A stretch of DNA of 64,000 nt from assembly GCF_002811765.1 (NCBI RefSeq), contig NZ_NPDR01000005.1, positions 1-64,000 of the forward strand, in the 5' to 3' direction. Made by a program: the position numbers and the translations under genes. Source of the DNA: Leptospira saintgironsiae. Lineage in GTDB: Bacteria > Spirochaetota > Leptospiria > Leptospirales > Leptospiraceae. This document shows, in pieces, positions 26,215 through 34,686 of this stretch. Numbering within the stretch: the stretch's first letter is position 1; every line of letters starts with the position of its first letter. The notes below the pieces were generated by a model. That model ran no database searches, was not told the origin of the DNA, and saw only the letters and a program-made list of their open reading frames with translations.

Positions 26215-27500
26215 ACCTTCCTTCCCAATAAGGTTTCCGATAATTCTCTAGCGGACCAAAATGCGTCCTCATGGAATCCATATCTAAAATAACTGCCGCA
26301 GAAATAGATAGGTCCCTTTCGATTCAGTTCGGATAATCTGCCTTGGGCCTTTAAAGAACCGACATGAAAAAGAGGATGTTCGTATTTGATCCTTTTCAGG
26401 ATCTTTTTAGGATCCACAAGTCCTGGATCTCCTATAGATAGAAAATAATCCTTTTTCTTTGACACTCCCTGCAAACAATTCATCCAATAAATCGTATGAG
26501 GTCGGATCTGACCATGGATCTGGTCCATTCTATAATTCCAAGAAGACCAAGTGGACTTTGTATTCGGCATTACTGAATCATCCGTATGTAAAGTCGCAAT
26601 ATTCTCCTGATACGCGAACTGAGATAATAATTCTTTCTGTAAAGAACTAGGTTTTTTTAAAATAGATAAAGAACTGTCCGCATGGCAGGCAAGTATAACC
26701 TTATCGAATATTTCAGACTTCTTACCTTTGAATATAAGTTTTGCCTTTCCTGTTGGAGTAGATTCAACACCTAATACTGGTGAGTTCGTATGAAATCGAT
26801 CTTTATTGGACGAGAGTAATCTTTTTACATATTCAATAGAGCCGCCATCCACTGTATACCATTGGTGTTGAGTATTCAGCCCCAAGAATCCATGATTCAA
26901 GAAGAATCGAACCAAGGAGTGTGCAGGAAACTCTAACATCAGATCTTCCGGGGTAGACCAAACTGCGGAACTCATCGGCACAAGATAGTATGTCAAAAGA
27001 TCAGGATGATACCCTTCTTCTTTTATATATCTATCTAGAGAATATTCTTTGTATTTTGGATCTTGTAATATCTTAGGAGACTCATCGTTGAAACGATTGA
27101 TATTCAAGAGCAGTCGTAAAAAACGAAAATTGAATATATTTTTTCTTTGAGCAAATAGACCGCTCAGCCCTGAACCACAAAATTCCAGATTGTCCGGAAC
27201 ATGCTGCACGCTAAAAGACATACTCGTCTTCTTTGTAGGCACATTTAATTCTTCAAAAAAACGTTTTAAGTTTGGGTAAGTAACATGATTGAATACTATA
27301 AATCCAGTATCTATCGGGATCTTTTTATCTTCTTCCGGTATGAATACAGTGTTTGTATGACCTCCAATATAGTTTTCTTTTTCGAAAACAGTGATATCGT
27401 AATGGTCCCGTAAAAAATAAGAACAACCCATTCCAGCAATGCCAGAACCTACGATGGCAAGTTTTTCTTTTTTGGAGTTAGATTTCCGTTTAGATTTCAT
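26205..27500 (-). CDS. FAD-dependent amine oxidase-like protein (COG2907 type)
   Basis: 431 residues. After a basic leader, VGSGIAGMGCSYFL (about 17-30) binds FAD, followed by the EKENYIGGHTNT signature. The C-terminus has GPIYFCGSYFRYGFHEDA, matching the COG2907 predicted flavoproteins rather than true monoamine oxidases. It opens the operon with DUF1365 and CFA synthase. In alphaproteobacteria similar gene groups belong to singlet-oxygen-induced fatty-acid modification; transfer of that role here is inference. Confidence 0.87.
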   Translation of the reverse strand: MKSKRKSNSKKEKLAIVGSGIAGMGCSYFLRDHYDITVFEKENYIGGHTNTVFIPEEDKKIPIDTGFIVFNHVTYPNLKRFFEELNVPTKKTSMSFSVQHVPDNLEFCGSGLSGLFAQRKNIFNFRFLRLLLNINRFNDESPKILQDPKYKEYSLDRYIKEEGYHPDLLTYYLVPMSSAVWSTPEDLMLEFPAHSLVRFFLNHGFLGLNTQHQWYTVDGGSIEYVKRLLSSNKDRFHTNSPVLGVESTPTGKAKLIFKGKKSEIFDKVILACHADSSLSILKKPSSLQKELLSQFAYQENIATLHTDDSVMPNTKSTWSSWNYRMDQIHGQIRPHTIYWMNCLQGVSKKKDYFLSIGDPGLVDPKKILKRIKYEHPLFHVGSLKAQGRLSELNRKGPIYFCGSYFRYGFHEDAFWSARELSETLLGRKVWD

Positions 27501-27604
27501 GAGAAGGTTTCTCTATAGACTCAATTTATGTAAATACGGTTTGGAAAAATTTTTCCAAAGCTCGGCCATTAAAAGGTAATTCGTAGATTTAGTAAAAACA
27601 AAAA

Positions 27605-28066
27605 TTACGGGCCGAACCCGTAAGCCAATACAATGTATCTTAAGATACGAAGTGAAAAAACTATTAAGGCAAAGATCCAAAATTTTTGGCGGAAAAATCC
27701 GGAAAGCACCGTGATTGGATCTCCTACAAATGGCAAAAAAGAAAATCCTAATGCCCAATATCCCCATCTGGACATTCTTTCTGCCCAGCCCGCATATGTT
27801 TTGGATTCGGAGATCCTAGTTTCTATTTTTTTTCCGAACCAATATCCCAATGAATAATTGAATGCGCAAGCGGCACAGTTCCCTATCGAGGCCCAGAACA
27901 CTGCTTCTACTGGAGAAAGTCCAGACCAGATTGCTCCCATAAGTGCTGCCTCAGAACTGAAAGGAAGTAATGTAGCGGCCCCGAAAGAAACCAAACTCAA
28001 TCCTGGTCCTGCATAATCTTGTAGGAGTTCCGATAAAAATTTTGAATATTCCAATATTAACTTCAC
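27605..28066 (-). CDS. YqaA/DedA-family membrane protein
   Basis: 153 residues, four hydrophobic segments, with SNARE-associated (DedA-like) features: LPFSSEAALMGAIWSG (about 34-49), ASIGNCAACAFNYSLGYWFGK (split across 79-99) and FLPFVGDPITVLSGFFR (114-130). YqaA proteins are small DedA relatives proposed to move or scramble lipids. It lies upstream of the lipid operon on the same strand, separated by about 100 bases. Confidence 0.85.
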   Translation of the reverse strand: MKLILEYSKFLSELLQDYAGPGLSLVSFGAATLLPFSSEAALMGAIWSGLSPVEAVFWASIGNCAACAFNYSLGYWFGKKIETRISESKTYAGWAERMSRWGYWALGFSFLPFVGDPITVLSGFFRQKFWIFALIVFSLRILRYIVLAYGFGP

Positions 28067-28169
28067 TTAAGTCCTAGATTTTTTTCAGTATAAATCCAAT
28101 TTCAAATGACCCCTTTGGGCTGTGGATCGGATATGTAAAGTAAGACGATTTGATAAAGAGCGCCTAACC

Positions 28170-28943
28170 TTGAAAAAATTAATATCCCTATTTGTAGTTT
28201 GCATTTTTTCCCTTCTGCCTTCTACTCTATTTGCAGAACCTTTTACCCTAATTGGAGGAGGTACCCAAACTTCTCCTTTCACAGCAAAAATAGGAGTCGG
28301 AGCTGGACAGGCAGAATACCAGTATGGCCTTGCAGGCAGATCCGAAACTTATAGAGCGGGATTCGAATATAATCCTAAAAACTTTGGCTTCGAGCTTGGA
28401 GTCAATCGTAGTGGTTATTTCATTCCTCAGGATCGCTCCACAGAAATGGCTTCTGCGATGATACTTTCTGCCCCAACTTTCGACAACTTTGGATATTATT
28501 TTGCAGCAGCGGCAATGATCGATAAGGTCACATTCTCCAAAACTTTCTTAGATTTAGGACCCACATTTCATTTCCGTCCAGGATCTAAATTTGATCCATA
28601 TATCGGAGCAGGATTTGGAATCGCGGATATAGGCGCAAAACAATCTACATTAAGAGCGTATGGCAAACTTGGTGTCCGGATGAATTTCGAACGTAGCTTT
28701 TTATTCTTAGAGTTGGAAGGAGCTTCTATCAATCGCCATTTCCAAGGAGAAAAGTATATCTACGGAGAAGGTTCTGGGATTTTCGGATTCGGTTATTATT
28801 TCGGATCAGCATCCTCTTCTGAGAACAAGGAAATAGCTCCCGCAAAACAGAAAGAAGAAGAGCCTAAGCCGGAAGAAAGTAAAAAAGAAGAAATAACTCC
28901 TACTAAAACGGAAGAGGATCAGCCTACAGAAGAGAAGCCTTGA
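28170..28943 (+). CDS. Outer-membrane beta-barrel-like protein, C-terminal acidic tail
   Basis: I place the start at the TTG at 28170 (AAAGAG nine bases upstream) because it gives a clean signal peptide (MKKLISLFVVCIFSLLPS, then LFAEP). An upstream ATG at 28122 would add 16 charged residues before it. The mature protein has alternating strands with FGYYFAAAAM, DPYIGAGFGIADIG and FGFGYYFG, typical of a small beta barrel. The last 45 residues are Glu/Lys/Pro-rich (PKPEESKKEE and similar) and probably disordered. Family unknown. Confidence 0.65.
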   Translation: MKKLISLFVVCIFSLLPSTLFAEPFTLIGGGTQTSPFTAKIGVGAGQAEYQYGLAGRSETYRAGFEYNPKNFGFELGVNRSGYFIPQDRSTEMASAMILSAPTFDNFGYYFAAAAMIDKVTFSKTFLDLGPTFHFRPGSKFDPYIGAGFGIADIGAKQSTLRAYGKLGVRMNFERSFLFLELEGASINRHFQGEKYIYGEGSGIFGFGYYFGSASSSENKEIAPAKQKEEEPKPEESKKEEITPTKTEEDQPTEEKP

Positions 28944-29022
28944 GTTAGGTTTAAAATTCTTCTTATATTTTATAGAGGAATGACTTAATTTTTCGTTTTA
29001 CCTGAGTAAAGACCTAAAAACA

Positions 29023-29055
29023 ATACGAAGCAAGCGGTATTAGCCTGCTTCGTAT
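29023..29055 (+). promoter_or_regulatory. Perfect hairpin covering the start codon of the next gene
   Basis: ATACGAAGCA (29023-29032) and TGCTTCGTAT (29046-29055) are exact reverse complements around a 13-base loop. The last two bases are the A and U of the ATG at 29054. No Shine-Dalgarno sequence is visible and no alternative start lies nearby. In RNA this would bury the initiation site, suggesting translational control. Confidence 0.5.
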
Positions 29056-30310
29056 GGACATCTTCCAGTTTTCCTACCATTCTATCGGATATATTTCAGG
29101 TACAATTTTTACTATTTTCCTGATAGTCTCTTTGCTAAAATTAAAAAGCAAAACTAGACATGCATGGATACTAATCGGTTATCTGCTGTTCGTACTATTT
29201 TTGAATTTTGGATTTCTGATCCGAACTTCTTTATTCCTGCCGTCCCTATCTAAACCTGCTTGTTTCCTGATAGCACTATATACTTCCTTCTCCAACTTAG
29301 GGCTTTTATATTTTATATATTCTTTTTTTGGAATAGATCGCAAAAGAGAATCCAGAATTGCATTATTGGCAATATTTTCTGCGGGGATGTTCGGGTTTTT
29401 GTTCTATGTATTGAAGAATATCAACTCTGAAGTTTCCTATAATTTCAGCATCCAAATGTTCGAATTTCAAGAGCCTGAATCTACGGCTCCCATGGGCTCC
29501 ATTCATTTTTTGACATTTATTTGGATATTAATCGTTCTAGTAAGACACAATATACATTTAAGAAGAGAACTTACTATTGAGACAGATACAGATTCGATCG
29601 TAGAGAAAAAAAGAGCCGTCCGAATGTCCCGCAACTTCGGACTGGCAATCTTACTTCATGCATTATTCTCTCTTACTTATACTTTTTATGGATGGGGTTA
29701 TCTTTCCTTTTCTAATTTTCAGCTCATACTCACTTCTGTCACAAGCTTGCAACTTTTCTTTTATACAGTTCTGTATTTGAATTATTTTCCAGAACCTTCT
29801 TCTTTTATGATCAAAATACTAGGAGTTTCATTGGCAACAGTGCTAATCCTACTTTGTGTGGTAGCTCGGATCAGTTTTGTATTGATTGAAAGTCATTATG
29901 ATGAAACAAGAAAAACAGAAATAGAAAACCTGAGAGAAAATCTAAAATTAGGGAAAGATCATATTCTCCCCAAGGATGTGTTATATCTAATTTCCAGTTT
30001 AGATCAGAATAATACTTCTCGTTCTGATTCTTCAGATAGAAACGATCCATCGCCTATTTCTAAAAGAATGTATAGAGTACTTTCTCTTCCGGAAAATAAG
30101 CCTGTATATATTATTTGGTACACATTTTATTCAGAAGGAAGGATCTACGAAATAGGTTATCCTTATGAATCTTATAGTAAGATGATCCATTCTATCGTTT
30201 CAGTGATTGCTTTAATCTTAATTTTTTCTTCTATCTTTTTGATCCTTCTGCTTCCCTATTTAATCCGCAAAGGACTAAGAGACTTACAGATAGATCAGAA
30301 AAAGGTTTAG
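29054..30310 (+). CDS. Multi-helix membrane protein, sensor-like without output domain
   Basis: 418 residues with about seven N-terminal hydrophobic segments (to about 275). A soluble loop (about 280-375) probably faces the periplasm, then a final helix (about 378-402) ends in a short basic tail LIRKGLRDLQIDQKKV. The layout matches the sensory half of leptospiral membrane cyclases or SpoIIE-type phosphatases, but no HAMP, cyclase, phosphatase or kinase domain follows before the stop. It may be a truncated sensor or an independent receptor. The start is occluded by a hairpin. Confidence 0.6.
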   Translation: MDIFQFSYHSIGYISGTIFTIFLIVSLLKLKSKTRHAWILIGYLLFVLFLNFGFLIRTSLFLPSLSKPACFLIALYTSFSNLGLLYFIYSFFGIDRKRESRIALLAIFSAGMFGFLFYVLKNINSEVSYNFSIQMFEFQEPESTAPMGSIHFLTFIWILIVLVRHNIHLRRELTIETDTDSIVEKKRAVRMSRNFGLAILLHALFSLTYTFYGWGYLSFSNFQLILTSVTSLQLFFYTVLYLNYFPEPSSFMIKILGVSLATVLILLCVVARISFVLIESHYDETRKTEIENLRENLKLGKDHILPKDVLYLISSLDQNNTSRSDSSDRNDPSPISKRMYRVLSLPENKPVYIIWYTFYSEGRIYEIGYPYESYSKMIHSIVSVIALILIFSSIFLILLLPYLIRKGLRDLQIDQKKV

Positions 30311-30324
30311 GGCTTTAGATAGTA

Positions 30325-31134
30325 CTAGACTAGCAGCTTTCTCATCTGCTCAGAGACGGAAGCTGCCGCTTTTCCTGCCGCTTCTGCAAAATCAGGGCCA
30401 GACGAAGAAAATATAATACTTCTGGAAGAATTGATTAAGGAATTTTTTCCACAAACTGAGATCACTTCTTCTAAAGAAGCGCCTTGAGCTCCATAACCTG
30501 GGATTAGAAAGATTCGATCTGGATGAGCTTTACGAATTTCTAATAACTCCTTTGGATGAGTTGCTCCCACAACAAGACCAACATTTTTAGCCGGAAATTT
30601 TTCGCTCAAAGCCGCAACTTCTCTGTATAAGGTCCTGCCCGTTTCAGAGAATGTTTTTTTCTGCAATTCGGAAGAATCTGGATTAGAAGTCAGACAAAGT
30701 AGGAAAACCATTTTGGAATCGTCTTCTATAAACGGTTTGATCGTATCAGACCCCATATAAGGAGAAAGAGTAAGAGAATCCACTCCCAATTCTTTAAAAA
30801 AGAATTTAGCATACTGTCTTGCAGTATTATCTAAGTCTCCACGTTTTGCATCTGCAACAATTGGGATCTCAGGATGATTTGTTTTAATATGAGAGATCAG
30901 TTTTTCAAACTGCTCAATTCCTTTGGAACCGAACGCTTCGAAAAATGCAATATTAGGCTTATAAGCGACTGCATATTCTGCGGTAGCATCTACAATCTCT
31001 TTGGAGAATACGTATAGTTTGTCTGGAGTATTTGCTAAGGAAGGAGGAAGTTTGGTGATATCAGGATCGATTCCAACGCAAAGAAGGGAGTTTAATATCT
31101 CCCTTCTTTTTACGAATTTGGAATAGAAATCCAT
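30325..31134 (-). CDS. pyrF: Orotidine 5'-phosphate decarboxylase
   Basis: 269 residues, class 2 (mycobacterial-type) OMP decarboxylase, catalysing the last step of UMP synthesis. The catalytic Asp-Lys array is in VADAKRGDLDNTARQY (about 93-108); VGIDPDITKLP near residue 20 and GYGAQG near 220 bind phosphate and substrate. It overlaps the stop of speE by one base, so pyrimidine synthesis is transcribed with the polyamine genes. Confidence 0.95.
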   Translation of the reverse strand: MDFYSKFVKRREILNSLLCVGIDPDITKLPPSLANTPDKLYVFSKEIVDATAEYAVAYKPNIAFFEAFGSKGIEQFEKLISHIKTNHPEIPIVADAKRGDLDNTARQYAKFFFKELGVDSLTLSPYMGSDTIKPFIEDDSKMVFLLCLTSNPDSSELQKKTFSETGRTLYREVAALSEKFPAKNVGLVVGATHPKELLEIRKAHPDRIFLIPGYGAQGASLEEVISVCGKNSLINSSRSIIFSSSGPDFAEAAGKAAASVSEQMRKLLV

Positions 31135-31976
31135 TATTTTCTTACGATGTACTCTTGCGCAAAAGGAGGAAGAGTAAATGCAGCCTTATGGATCTCGGTA
31201 GAGTAATATTTTAAACCTTTTGGAACTCTATTCGGATCAGGTTGAACCTTATACGGGTCTGGTCCTTTAGAGCAGTAAGTGAATCCTATGATTCCAGAAG
31301 GATAAGTAGGAACCACTGTGAAATAATATCCGCAGTGATTGAAAACTTCCGGAATGAATTGGAATAATTCCCTAATTATTTTTCCGTGATAGTAAAAACT
31401 TTCCGCCTGACTGGTACAGATCCCTCCTTGTTTTAAGGAAGCAGCCATTGTCTCATAGAAAGGTCTTTTGAATAAAACTTCTGCAGGGCCAACAGGATCG
31501 GAAGAGTCAACGCAGATCACATCGAAATATTCTTTATAATCCTGAACGTATTTTGCTCCGTCTTCGTATGCGTGTTTGACTCTAGGGTCTTTCATCGCAT
31601 TTGCGATCTCAGGAAAATATTCGTAACAAACGTCTACAACTCCCTTGTCTATCTCGCAAAGATGTACTTCTTTTACGGAAGGGTGTTTTAGGATCTCACG
31701 AACGGTTCCTCCGTCCCCACCACCGATCACTAGAACTTTTTCTGGATTCGGATGGCTCATCATAGGAACGTGAGCGATCATTTCATGATACGCGAACTCG
31801 TCCGCCTCGGTCATCATGACCACTCCGTCAAGAGTGAACATTCTGCCGAAACTTTGAGATTCGAATACGTCTATTTTTTGGAAAGGAGTCTTACGAGAAT
31901 GTAAGAACTCCTTCACTCTAATCTTGAGAGCCCTTCCGTTAGGTAACTCGAGGGTCTCGTCCAGCCAAAGTTCCAA
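31134..31976 (-). CDS. speE: Spermidine synthase (polyamine aminopropyltransferase)
   Basis: 280 residues. It transfers the aminopropyl group of decarboxylated AdoMet to putrescine or a related amine. Motifs: LDGVVMMTEADEFAYHEMI (about 48-66), the binding loop VIGGGDGGTVREI (about 83-95), CVDSSDPVGPA (about 156-166) and the gatekeeper YYFTVVPTYPSG region. It ends in the pyrF start and begins nine bases after the SET-AdoMetDC fusion, forming a speD-fusion-speE-pyrF series. Confidence 0.95.
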   Translation of the reverse strand: MELWLDETLELPNGRALKIRVKEFLHSRKTPFQKIDVFESQSFGRMFTLDGVVMMTEADEFAYHEMIAHVPMMSHPNPEKVLVIGGGDGGTVREILKHPSVKEVHLCEIDKGVVDVCYEYFPEIANAMKDPRVKHAYEDGAKYVQDYKEYFDVICVDSSDPVGPAEVLFKRPFYETMAASLKQGGICTSQAESFYYHGKIIRELFQFIPEVFNHCGYYFTVVPTYPSGIIGFTYCSKGPDPYKVQPDPNRVPKGLKYYSTEIHKAAFTLPPFAQEYIVRK

Positions 31977-31985
31977 TATGACCTC

Positions 31986-32852
31986 TTAGAAGCGGTTTGT
32001 TACTGTAAGACGCATTGCAGCGCCTTTGAAAAATTTGCGAGTAAACTCAGCCGCAACTTTAGGATCGTACCCTTTACAAGAGAAGATATCGATATAAGAA
32101 GTATTGGTATCGTTTGCGAAGTGAGCAGAAATACAAGAAGTCTCGATCAACTGCACCATGGAGTATCCAGCTACACGATCATCTTCGCCGAAGTAAACTA
32201 CTTGGGTCTCACCGAAACGTTTCATCTCGATCAAATCACATAGTTCCACAACGTATTGTTTAATTGCATCTGCGTCACGGATAAGAGCTGCATCACAATT
32301 TTCTAGATCGATAGAGGTTAGAAGTCCCCAAGCTCCGTCTTTGAAAGGTTCATACACTTTCAATTCAGGGTCAGATTCGATCTTGGACTGGATATAAGTA
32401 GGGAAATTTCCGTTAAAACGTTTACGGACAATTTCTGCCTCTTCATTACGAGCCCATGCGAGTTCAGGATTTTTCATCGCAGGATGATAAGTGATCTCTT
32501 GGCCAGCTTCGATGTCACGAAGTGCAACCAGAGTGATATCTCCCTGAAAACCGCAGTTTGCATCCGCAGATTGGCGGATATAATGAACAGAATCAATTCC
32601 GTCATCATGCAAAGGAGAAACCAAATAGAAATCCTTATGGACTCTATGTGGGGAAGAAAGTCCGGAAAGTCCTGCGAGTTCATTCTTATGAACTGCTTTT
32701 CCTCCCCAAACTGCTACAACTTCTCCTGCAGAGATAGTTTCCTTAGTAAAAAGGAAAGCTTCGCCTTTGTCGGTAGTAGCGATTTCGATACTGTTTCTTA
32801 GATAAGAAAAACGATTAACAATTTTAAGTTGGTCTTGGATCTTTAGGCTCAT
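31986..32852 (-). CDS. SET domain fused to AdoMet decarboxylase-like domain
   Basis: 288 residues. Residues about 20-125 match a SET lysine methyltransferase domain (GEAFLFTKETISAGEVVAVWGG, split; ADANCGF; LVALRDIEAGQEITYHP). Residues about 175-288 match the bacterial SpeD/AdoMetDC fold. Aligned to the SpeD encoded next door, S239 corresponds to the pyruvoyl-forming Ser63, H244 to His68 and C259 to Cys83, so the self-processing residues are kept, but the flanking substrate loop differs (LIETSCISAHFAND). SpeD homologues with changed loops can be ornithine or arginine decarboxylases; that role here is inference. Confidence 0.8.
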   Translation of the reverse strand: MSLKIQDQLKIVNRFSYLRNSIEIATTDKGEAFLFTKETISAGEVVAVWGGKAVHKNELAGLSGLSSPHRVHKDFYLVSPLHDDGIDSVHYIRQSADANCGFQGDITLVALRDIEAGQEITYHPAMKNPELAWARNEEAEIVRKRFNGNFPTYIQSKIESDPELKVYEPFKDGAWGLLTSIDLENCDAALIRDADAIKQYVVELCDLIEMKRFGETQVVYFGEDDRVAGYSMVQLIETSCISAHFANDTNTSYIDIFSCKGYDPKVAAEFTRKFFKGAAMRLTVTNRF

Positions 32853-32969
32853 TCTCTGATACCTCTCCTCATTAAAGTCTGAAAATAAGTGAAGTCGACC
32901 CTTCCTCCCGGAGAGGGGAACTCGTCTTTATCAATTAGGGTGTTTCCGGCTCTGCCGGAGAGAAGATAC

Positions 32970-33356
32970 TTATTTCCCAACTGGTTTGTGAGGTAGGTCT
33001 ACGCCAAGTTTCAACAAACCGCGCTTCATTTCCACTACGGAGATGCTCTTTGAGCCGAAGCGTTCCTTGAGATATTCCAGAGCTGCCTGATTATCGATTA
33101 AGTCTCCGCAAGTGAAGACGTCGATAGCGCAATAACCGTATTCGGGCCAGGTATGTATGGCGAAATGGGATTCGCTCACGACAACCACACCGCTCACACC
33201 AAACGGACTAAATCTATGAAAAACAGATTTAACTGTGGTGGCGCCGGAGAGGTCGACTGCCTTCAACATGATATCTTCTACCAATTCGTGATTGTTGATG
33301 GTCTCGTAATCACACTCATAAAATTCTGCAATTACGTGCTTTCCCAATGCGTTCAT
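32970..33356 (-). CDS. speD: S-adenosylmethionine decarboxylase proenzyme
   Basis: 128 residues, small bacterial (SpeH-type) AdoMetDC. The self-cleavage site is SESH with pyruvoyl precursor S63, processing residue H68 in HTWPE and catalytic C83 in DVFTC, matching Thermotoga numbering exactly. It makes decarboxylated AdoMet for speE downstream. A strong AGGAGGTG ribosome site precedes it. A 117-base gap separates it from the SET fusion gene. Confidence 0.96.
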   Translation of the reverse strand: MNALGKHVIAEFYECDYETINNHELVEDIMLKAVDLSGATTVKSVFHRFSPFGVSGVVVVSESHFAIHTWPEYGYCAIDVFTCGDLIDNQAALEYLKERFGSKSISVVEMKRGLLKLGVDLPHKPVGK

Positions 33357-33553
33357 CTACTGCCTGACACCTCCTAACCGGTTTTGGTTTAGTAACCGAG
33401 CATGCGTATGACTATGTTTTTTTGTCAACTCTCTACGTAAATTTATATTTATTTTTTCTGTGCAGCTTTTTCTAAGATCGGAAGATCCTATAAAGATATT
33501 ACATTAGATTTCTCCGGCGAGTTTAGTCTGAGAATCAAACAAGGAGAATCATC

Positions 33554-34003
33554 ATCAAAAATATACGAATTCAAAAATGGGTCCTTTTGAGCTTTTTCGG
33601 GGTTTTTTGGGTTATTTTAGGTACGCTTATTTACATCAACAGAGAGAAGTTCGACTTCTTGAAAACTTCTTCTTTTGTTTTTCATTCCAAACAGGAAGCG
33701 ATCTCTAACGCAGAAAAAAATGAAAAAAAAGGAATCATACTTATCTTAACTCCTAGGTCTTGCGGAGAGTGTGGCGTAAGCGCCACACTACTAGAGGAAT
33801 TAGATTCATTAGGTTGGAGTATTGTAAGATTGGAAGAAGAAGATCCAGACTACGAAACAGTACTCTCTGATGATAGATTCTCAGAAATACTGCCAGCAAT
33901 CCAAGAATCCAAGCCAGCATGGGGAGTCTTCAATTTGGGAGAAGAACTTTTACTAGCGAAGCCTGGATTACCCAGCAAATTGGATCTAGAAACGATTTTG
34001 TAA
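33554..34003 (+). CDS. Membrane-anchored thioredoxin-like protein, uncertain start
   Basis: About 149 residues. An N-terminal membrane anchor is followed by a thioredoxin-like region with C-x2-C in TPRSCGECGVSATLLEEL. The only standard start in frame is TTG at 33587, which has no ribosome site. AAGGAG at 33541-33546 instead points to ATC at 33551 or 33554, giving a basic N-terminus (KNIRIQKW) before the helix, as expected for a membrane anchor. An in-frame stop lies at 33524. The redox role is inferred from the CxxC only. Confidence 0.5.
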   Translation: MKNIRIQKWVLLSFFGVFWVILGTLIYINREKFDFLKTSSFVFHSKQEAISNAEKNEKKGIILILTPRSCGECGVSATLLEELDSLGWSIVRLEEEDPDYETVLSDDRFSEILPAIQESKPAWGVFNLGEELLLAKPGLPSKLDLETIL

Positions 34004-34005
34004 TG

Positions 34006-34033
34006 TTAGAAGAAGTTGTGAAGCTTCTTCTAA
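34006..34033. terminator. Convergent terminator stem
   Basis: TTAGAAGAAG (34006-34015) and CTTCTTCTAA (34024-34033) form a perfect 10-bp stem with an 8-base loop, between two convergent genes. There is no T-run, so it is either a weak bidirectional terminator or an mRNA 3'-end stabiliser. Confidence 0.5.
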
Positions 34034-34037
34034 ACGT

Positions 34038-34526
34038 TCAATCTCCCTTTTTTAGGAATTCGGAGATGGAGTTCTTGTCCTTCTCCAATGAATGTCTATG
34101 GATCTCTTCGATAACTGTTTCGATCACAGAGCCCATTAAAAATACTCCAGAGCTTACTTTTACTTCGTAACTTCTCTCTGATTCGAGAGGGCTGATCTCT
34201 TTGTAAACGGAGAATCCTTTGATGGTGACGATTGAATCATTTCCTGGAGGTGCAATCGTAAACTCATGGGTGTTTGTAGAGATATCGAAAACGGAATCTT
34301 CTAAAAGAGAAGGATCCGAAAGAAGTGTAGCAAGCACCTTTGGCAGGGATTCGGCTAACTTTACCTTTCTTTTTTGGTAAACTTTGTTTCCCTCTTTTCT
34401 TTCCTCCAATAATTCCACGTTTTTCAATTCGGGGAATCTATCTAAATATTTGTATCTATCTTCTCTAGCTCTGAGTAAATCTTGGAGGGGAACTGGGAAA
34501 GTTTGTACTACTTTATATTGTTTCAT
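34038..34526 (-). CDS. DUF2505-like START/SRPBCC-fold protein
   Basis: 162 residues. The opening YKVVQTFPVPLQDLLRARE, the central VFDISTNTHEFTI and the C-terminal amphipathic helix GSVIETVIEEIHRHSLE resemble DUF2505 and related lipid-binding START-like proteins. No catalytic motif, signal peptide or membrane segment is visible. Possible small-molecule or lipid binder; low certainty on role. Confidence 0.6.
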   Translation of the reverse strand: MKQYKVVQTFPVPLQDLLRAREDRYKYLDRFPELKNVELLEERKEGNKVYQKRKVKLAESLPKVLATLLSDPSLLEDSVFDISTNTHEFTIAPPGNDSIVTIKGFSVYKEISPLESERSYEVKVSSGVFLMGSVIETVIEEIHRHSLEKDKNSISEFLKKGD

Positions 34527-34686
34527 CCGGGGATCCTGAGGATTTGTTTAGCCGTTTCCCGGGCAGTCTGTTCGCATTTCCTTGCTCGGGAAACCCTTTT
34601 TTCCTTCCGGTCGAAAGGAAAAATCCGAATGACAGGCTAGCCGTAAAAGGGGCTCATGACTAGAGTTCCTACGCTAATTTCAAAGA

